Below, one piece after another: positions 59,178-64,000 of a DNA stretch of 64,000 nt; the first letter of the stretch is position 1, and every line of letters begins with the position of its first letter. The position numbers were made by a program, and so were the translations under genes. The stretch covers positions 62,001 through 126,000 of the forward strand of contig RBZT01000672.1 of the NCBI GenBank assembly GCA_003693705.1, read 5' to 3'. The DNA comes from Polymyxa betae (taxonomy: Eukaryota; Endomyxa; Phytomyxea; Plasmodiophorida; Plasmodiophoridae). Under the pieces are notes generated by a model. It did not search any database and was not told the DNA's origin. It was given only the letters and a program-made list of their open reading frames with translations.

Positions 59178-61049
59178 ATGTCGCCACTTTACCTACTATC
59201 TGCTGTTGTACTAATATCGATGCCTTGGGCATCGTCGGCTAACTGTCTTTGCTCTATCTCTGGAGACCCACATATATCATCATGTGATACAAAGACTAAC
59301 TTCGCATGGCAAGGCGCTGGTGCCTATTCCGTATTTAAAACATCTGATGCCGAACTACAATGTAACTTCGACTGGCCCCGATATGATAATGGCTCCATCA
59401 TCCACCAGATGTTTACGTACGTCTCTCAGTGCCGCCTTTCCTACACGACCGCCAGCGGTTGCGAATTCACCATGCTGACCGGAGGCAACAACGACCAGCA
59501 GACCATCTACGTCGGCAACACGAAGATGACTCTGTCGGACGTCCAGCCGTTCTTGCAGAAGTATCTGCCGTCGATGGGCGTGGCCGTCGACGTCGATGTT
59601 CCGAACGCCAAGACGACCTGCACGATGCAGTCTCGACAGGGTCCTATCGCCTTTGAGATTGCACCATACCAGGTCCACGTTACTTCCGCTTCAGCCTCTC
59701 AATGTAACGGAATGTGTGGGTCATGTGATGGACAGGCGCCTCTCAGTCTGAATCTGTCTGATGCCAACTCCATCAATAGCTATGCTAACAGCTTCGCTGC
59801 TGATGGATCCAGCTCCATCCAGCCGATCCAGCTCAAGCCGCTCCCGATCGGATGTGTTCGGAACAACGCGACTTCGAGCAACTCCACCAACGGTACCCCA
59901 AGCCCGAACAACGGATCCATGGCGTTGGGCCAGAATGGCACCCAAGCTCCTTTCACTTCGGCGCCTGGATCATCGGCTCCATTGCCTGGATCCTCTCCAG
60001 CTCCGATGACTTCCACCACAGGAGTCTCCCCAGCGCCCATCGGTTCGCTTCCAGGAACGTCTCCTGCACCCATGAATTCGGTTTCGAGTTCTCCCCCAAC
60101 GCCTAGCTCCCCGATCGCCGGATCGTCCCCAGCGCCTGTGTCAACAATCCCAGGAGCTTCCCCAGCACCCATGACAACGATCCCAGGTGCTTCCCCTGCA
60201 CCCATGATTCCACGAGCATCTCCGGGACCAGACATGTCGAGTCCACCTGCTCCTGGCATGGCTTCATTGGCCACAACAGCGCCATTCATGAACTCATCTG
60301 TGCCATGGAACTCCCCCATGACCACGGCTCCTGGATCTGCTTTTGGAAACAACTCTTTGCCATTAGCTTCGTACCCGACGCCCGTCGCTCTCCAGGTTAC
60401 TCAGCCTAACCCTGATTTAGTTAACGACAGCCCTGTTTTCGAATCAGCTGAAGTTCTGCAAAAAGTCATCAACCAATGTCTGTGTGGTCAGCCCAAATCG
60501 CGCTACTACAATGATGCGATCTTCGGACGTTACTTCGAGAACTGTGTCTATGACAAATCCTTCCCAGGAGCCGAAATGCTCGCTTTCAGCAACATTATGA
60601 CTTTGAACCGCGTCATCTCTAAAGGCTTCCGAAGCAATAACGCTGTTTTGGCCCCTTTGGATATCGGAATGTGCAAAGCCATGATCTTGCAACCTGCAGC
60701 TACCAAGCGACCTGATCAAATCCCGTTGGATCAAGGTGTTTCATACATCCCGATGTACACGAAGCAACGCAGCTCTCGCAACAACCAAAAAGTACGTCGC
60801 GCCGTTTTGACGGGAACTGGAGAAGCAGCCGATGAATGTGAGATTGGTGAAGTCAACGTTCCGGTTGTCCCAAGCCCTCCTCCCACTCTGTGGACTGCCG
60901 CTCCGTCTGCAAAACCGACCTTGACCTATGTCCCAAGCACCGTTACTAACAGCACGACGAGAGTGAACGGCAGCGTGACGGTCAATGGTCAGACTGATTT
61001 TGACAACACTACTACAAGCTCAGTGCAGGCCCTTAATATGACGTCGTAA
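59178..61049 (+). CDS. Secreted protein with VWD-like domain and Pro/Ser repeats
   Basis: The single exon encodes 623 residues. An N-terminal signal peptide (YLLSAVVLISMPWASSA) precedes a VWD-like start CLCSISGDPHISSCD, the classic CxCxxxGDPH, with paired cysteines following for about 200 residues and closing near CNGMCGSC. Residues about 235-390 are a mucin-like region of about a dozen PGxSPAPM-type units rich in Thr/Ser and NxS/T sequons. A second Cys-containing domain (about 415-545, with CLCGQPKSRYYND) and a Ser/Thr/Asn-rich C-terminus follow, with no TM helix or GPI signal that I can see. It is likely an extracellular matrix, cyst-wall or adhesive protein. Lack of introns and strong C-ending codons suggest high expression. 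Confidence 0.72.
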   Translation: MSPLYLLSAVVLISMPWASSANCLCSISGDPHISSCDTKTNFAWQGAGAYSVFKTSDAELQCNFDWPRYDNGSIIHQMFTYVSQCRLSYTTASGCEFTMLTGGNNDQQTIYVGNTKMTLSDVQPFLQKYLPSMGVAVDVDVPNAKTTCTMQSRQGPIAFEIAPYQVHVTSASASQCNGMCGSCDGQAPLSLNLSDANSINSYANSFAADGSSSIQPIQLKPLPIGCVRNNATSSNSTNGTPSPNNGSMALGQNGTQAPFTSAPGSSAPLPGSSPAPMTSTTGVSPAPIGSLPGTSPAPMNSVSSSPPTPSSPIAGSSPAPVSTIPGASPAPMTTIPGASPAPMIPRASPGPDMSSPPAPGMASLATTAPFMNSSVPWNSPMTTAPGSAFGNNSLPLASYPTPVALQVTQPNPDLVNDSPVFESAEVLQKVINQCLCGQPKSRYYNDAIFGRYFENCVYDKSFPGAEMLAFSNIMTLNRVISKGFRSNNAVLAPLDIGMCKAMILQPAATKRPDQIPLDQGVSYIPMYTKQRSSRNNQKVRRAVLTGTGEAADECEIGEVNVPVVPSPPPTLWTAAPSAKPTLTYVPSTVTNSTTRVNGSVTVNGQTDFDNTTTSSVQALNMTS

Positions 61050-61143
61050 ATAAAGTGTCTAACATCGTTTCGATTGCAATTCATTTGTTGCAAAAGCCAG
61101 TCACAATGCATCTTTATCGAAATGGTATCAATTATTTAGAAAT

Positions 61144-62945
61144 TCAGGCAGCTGCTTTTTTAGGGACATTGTACGAACCCTTAACCCATTCAGGGGCTTG
61201 TGGATGAGTAACAGTGAAGTCGCCTTTGGAACCATGATCCCGAGCGATGCATGATAGGTTGCTGTAAAAGTCGTACATGGCACGCCAGTAAGTTGTAACA
61301 TTGTAATGCATATCCAGCTCAGGGATTTCATCTGCCAATTCCTTCACAGCTGCAAGGACGCGAGGGTCGCGGGATTTGTAATGGGGCATCAGCGGCCACA
61401 AATGATGGACAACCTGCCCAAGGTATAAAAACATAAAAAATAACTAGATTGGATAGCGAACCTGATAGTTCAAATAGCCCATAAGGAAATCTACAAATTT
61501 ATCGGCGATTGGGCCAAGCGTGGGCCCGATGCTTTTACTGTGCGAATGGATATCAACAGTACGGCGAAGACTGCGCTCAACCTGGAACAAGCGTTAAAAA
61601 TTTGAACAGAACGCACATATAGCCTTTTCTTACCCAATGTTCACGCAAGTGGAACTCGAAATAAGGCATTGCAGTGTGAGACAATGCGAAGTTCGTGAAA
61701 AGCAAGCTGGCCTCAATGGACGAACTGACAGCGTGGAGAAAGAAGGCTTGAAGGTAGCCAATTCGAGGCCCGAAAAACCCGAACCAGAGAACCCAATGCA
61801 TTGTCAGGAAGAAAGCATCTAACCATGCAAGATTCCTGTAAATCTCGTAAGCAGCAATCGTTCGATTAAAGCATATTCACGTACTTCCAGATGTTACGAG
61901 GGTGTAGCCACAATTGCCAGAAATGAACCAGAAACCAAACCGCTTGCTGGTAGATCCAGTGCTGAACACGTAAGAAGAGCGGCTTTCCACCTCTGGCTGT
62001 CAAGCTGTCCATTGCCTAATACAGACTCAGTATTCATAGAAGAACTCTTATAAAACTATCAACCAATGGTAGGGTATCCATATCGGCATCAGCACCGTGA
62101 CGTTGCGGATCGGCATGATGCCGATTGTGTTCACGCCGCCACCTATAAGAAGCGTAAACAGGTATACTATTGGAGAATCCAGGTATTGACCATTGTGCAC
62201 TGCCGGCCAACCCAAAGCCAAACCAGAATGTACCAACAACGATGTTGAACTTATGGTTAGTTGATGTACTTCCGTGATTAGCCTCATGTTGGAACCATCC
62301 AGAACGTTGCATAAAAAGTCCAATGACACATGCCCCATGTACCCATCCGAGGTATTTACCAGGATCGACAACACACCTTGGGACAGCTGAATTGGATGAA
62401 ACAAATGTATAGAATATTGGCTTACCAGGCTCCCCAGCAAAGAAGAGCGAATAATTCGAAATTTCGGTACAAGAAGTGACTGACCGTATAGTCAAAAGCT
62501 CCTTCTTCGCGAAGCTTACGAGTAACGCGATGAAATTTCTCGGTAAGACGCTGATCATATGGCCTTGCTTCTTTCATGGCAGCAATTTCTTCCTAAAGCC
62601 ATTTTCAGTTTGGTGATACCAGATAAACAGTCTATGGACAGGTGTGAGCTTTCTGCTTTTGCCTTCCTTGCGAAGTTTCGCCAGAGCCTCTAGAGGCGTT
62701 TTTGAATGGCCGTGCATATTTTCAAAGGCAATTGTAGCATCAGCAGGGAACTTGGCGTCTTTCGGGTTGACCTAATGAACATATTCAGAGATGGAAGCTT
62801 GGAAGATGATATGTTTCCATACCTGGTTCATAATGATGGAACCGCCTGGATGCTTGAAGTCTGTGATGTCATAGACAGTTCCATGGATGATGAGCTCGGC
62901 ACCATCTTCCTGCTTGGCTCGAAGGTAGGACGCTCGCTGTCCCAT
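61144..62945 (-). CDS. Cytochrome b5-fused fatty acid desaturase
   Basis: ER enzyme using b5-delivered electrons to add a double bond to an acyl chain. The N-terminal b5 domain starts MGQRASYLRAKQEDG and holds the heme-ligand motif HPGG with the second ligand in FENMHGHS. The desaturase core shows three His boxes: QHEANHGS, HNRHH and a third of the QxxHH type (QVVHHLWP). A Gln replacing the first His of the third box is typical of front-end (delta-4/5/6/8) desaturases. The C-terminus ends VPKKAAA. At least six introns. ATG 62943-62945 chosen. The first box is HEANH rather than the HDxxH common in front-end enzymes. Substrate and regioselectivity cannot be read from sequence. Confidence 0.85.
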
Positions 62946-63608
62946 ACTGGACAATTAGGCAAATGAATAAGCTGATAAGGCGACGATGGGGATCCCGTTC
63001 AGGTAACGTCGACAGACTTGCTAGCCAACAAGACCCCGGCTAGGTACTGCGCAAATACAGCGTTGCGTCGACGCAACCTTCTACAATTACGAAAGGGGAG
63101 CTGCTGTAATAAAACAACGGAAGGGTTCCTGCAATTTTTGGGGCATCCGCGCAACAGTGCCGTTAAGTGCGCAACTGACGGCATCAGCGACAGCCAGCTG
63201 GCAGATTCCGGGTTCCATAGTGACCAATTCGCAGCACCAGCTACAATTACTGATAATCGTTTCATTGAATTTGTACAGAGCTGTACAGGGGTGATTATTC
63301 ATGCTATCAAATGTATTTCTCGGCTTGAACAGACATTAGCCAAGATTTTCTCAAAGATACTTCTTTTTCAGCTGTGCTGTTGTTTCTACTCTGCTAACGA
63401 TGCATTTTATCGTATGGACGGTATAGCATTAAAAACTAAGTTCGTTCTAGGTTTGATTGGGTGGTTTGTAAAAAAAAACACATTCAGTAAGTACACTTTA
63501 TACATTCAGTATTAGATAGTATCATTACTGTGTCAGGTAGAAAATTGCCCCAGGTACTGCATACACATTCTTTCCATTAAACAATTGACTGCGATAGATT
63601 GCGCATCA
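62946..63608. other. Intergenic between desaturase and hydrolase gene
   Basis: A 165-codon plus-strand open frame (63018-63515) and a smaller antisense one occur, but neither resembles a known family and both have poor composition. The right end contains the decayed exon copy at 63543-63602. Otherwise it holds the desaturase promoter. Confidence 0.4.
63543..63602 (-). repeat. Decayed duplicate of the hydrolase last exon
   Basis: This 60-bp segment matches 63642-63705 (inside the last exon of the ABHD gene) at most positions, with a 99-bp spacing. Relative to that exon it has small indels, so the reading frame (ATYRSQ instead of AIHRSH onward) is lost. It lies just past the gene's stop codon. 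Confidence 0.7.
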
Positions 63609-64000
63609 TCATCCTGCAGTTTGTGTCTGGGAGCGTGCTCGAATTGCCCCAAAATACTGCATACACATTTTTTCCATCAAAGAATGACTGCGATGGATTG
63701 CTGCGAAAGGCATCAGCAAATGATAATGAGAATATTGCAAAGAATCACACCGTTTTGAAGAAACCCTACATGGCCGCCAGTGGGGATTAAAGCCAAAATC
63801 TGGTTCTCGTGCTTATCAAAAGCATCCAGCGGAATTCCGGCAGCTCTGAAAACATTCAGTTGCAACCCTTGAAGAAAAACTTGGAACAGTTCACATACGG
63901 GCATATCGGGTCGTCGGCAGAATGAATGCAAAGCAAAGGAACGCGAATAAGATGCAGTCTTGAGTCCTGAATCAAAAGAATAAAAAAACAGTTTGGGTAA
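63609..64000 (-). CDS. ABHD1/3-EMB8 type alpha/beta hydrolase, 5' truncated by window edge
   Basis: C-terminal part of a membrane-associated serine hydrolase of the EMB8/YheT/ABHD1-3 family (lipases/phospholipases). LHLIRVPLLCIHSADDPICP contains the catalytic Asp; after an intron near 63870, AAGIPLDAFDKHENQILAL leads to the catalytic His in GGHVGF. A last intron (63701-63750) joins FLQN to AIHRSHSLMEKMCMQYF, ending at the stop 63609-63611. The nucleophile Ser and the N-terminus lie beyond the window. The Asp and His motifs with this spacing are characteristic of the family. Confidence 0.8.

Noticed and set aside
59780-60352. 190-codon antisense frame in the VWD gene
   Set aside because: Mirror of the SPAP repeat region; low complexity only.
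63018-63515. 165-codon plus-strand frame between desaturase and hydrolase
   Set aside because: No recognisable domain, irregular composition and no splice-supported extension; likely chance.

Overview
This is a gene-dense stretch of nuclear DNA from a flagellated microbial eukaryote. The genes are eukaryotic throughout (MCM7, RIO1, SmB, uL23, TAF5, eEF2, POLD3, Nup62). Most are split by very short GT-AG introns, usually 38-60 nt, which I placed by restoring conserved protein frames; one GC-AG intron is also supported. TAA, TAG and TGA all act as stops. Cilium genes (B9D2, CEP164, probably the C11orf65/MFI family) show that the organism makes a flagellum. VMP1, a PAQR receptor, a CTDSPL2-type phosphatase, a LAM-type sterol-transfer protein and a cytochrome-b5 desaturase fit a zoosporic fungus, aphelid or similar opisthokont/amorphean protist; the species cannot be named from sequence alone.

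Layout: 0-8.7 kb holds the 3' part of MCM7, convergent RIO1, an MFS transporter, a divergent beta-tubulin and SmB. 8.7-10.2 kb is apparently empty. 10.2-17.3 kb holds ribosomal protein uL23, a weak Gly/Arg-rich candidate, an IQ-motif MFI-like gene, an unrecognised gene with a duplicated domain, and TAF5. 17.6-26 kb holds a BAR/GRAM/VASt lipid-transfer protein, phosphatidylserine synthase, B9D2 and VMP1, three of them linked to ER or contact-site membranes. 26.3-38.2 kb holds a PH-domain protein, eEF2, CEP164, an LRR gene, a three-copy tandem repeat, an unrecognised many-exon gene and a RING-H2 ubiquitin ligase. 38.3-40.4 kb is poorly resolved.

40.4-50.6 kb holds a four-TM tetraspanin-like protein, a membrane-anchored subtilisin, a PAQR receptor, a CTDSPL2/Dullard-type phosphatase, a weakly coding stretch and a small protein with three SPIRAL1/Jupiter-like PGG motifs. 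50.9-64 kb holds a copper P-type ATPase, POLD3, Nup62, a secreted VWD/mucin-like protein, a cytochrome-b5 desaturase and the 3' end of an ABHD/EMB8 hydrolase followed by a decayed copy of its last exon.

There are no operons. Neighbours are often divergent with short shared 5' regions (tubulin/SmB, TAF5/LAM, POLD3/Nup62) or convergent with tails under 300 bp apart. Telomere-like AAACCCTA/TTAGGG motifs occur upstream of RIO1 and uL23, in two introns and in the tandem repeat at 35.3 kb. No tRNA, rRNA, CRISPR array or intact transposon was found. Most exon boundaries and several start codons are inferences from frame and family similarity.
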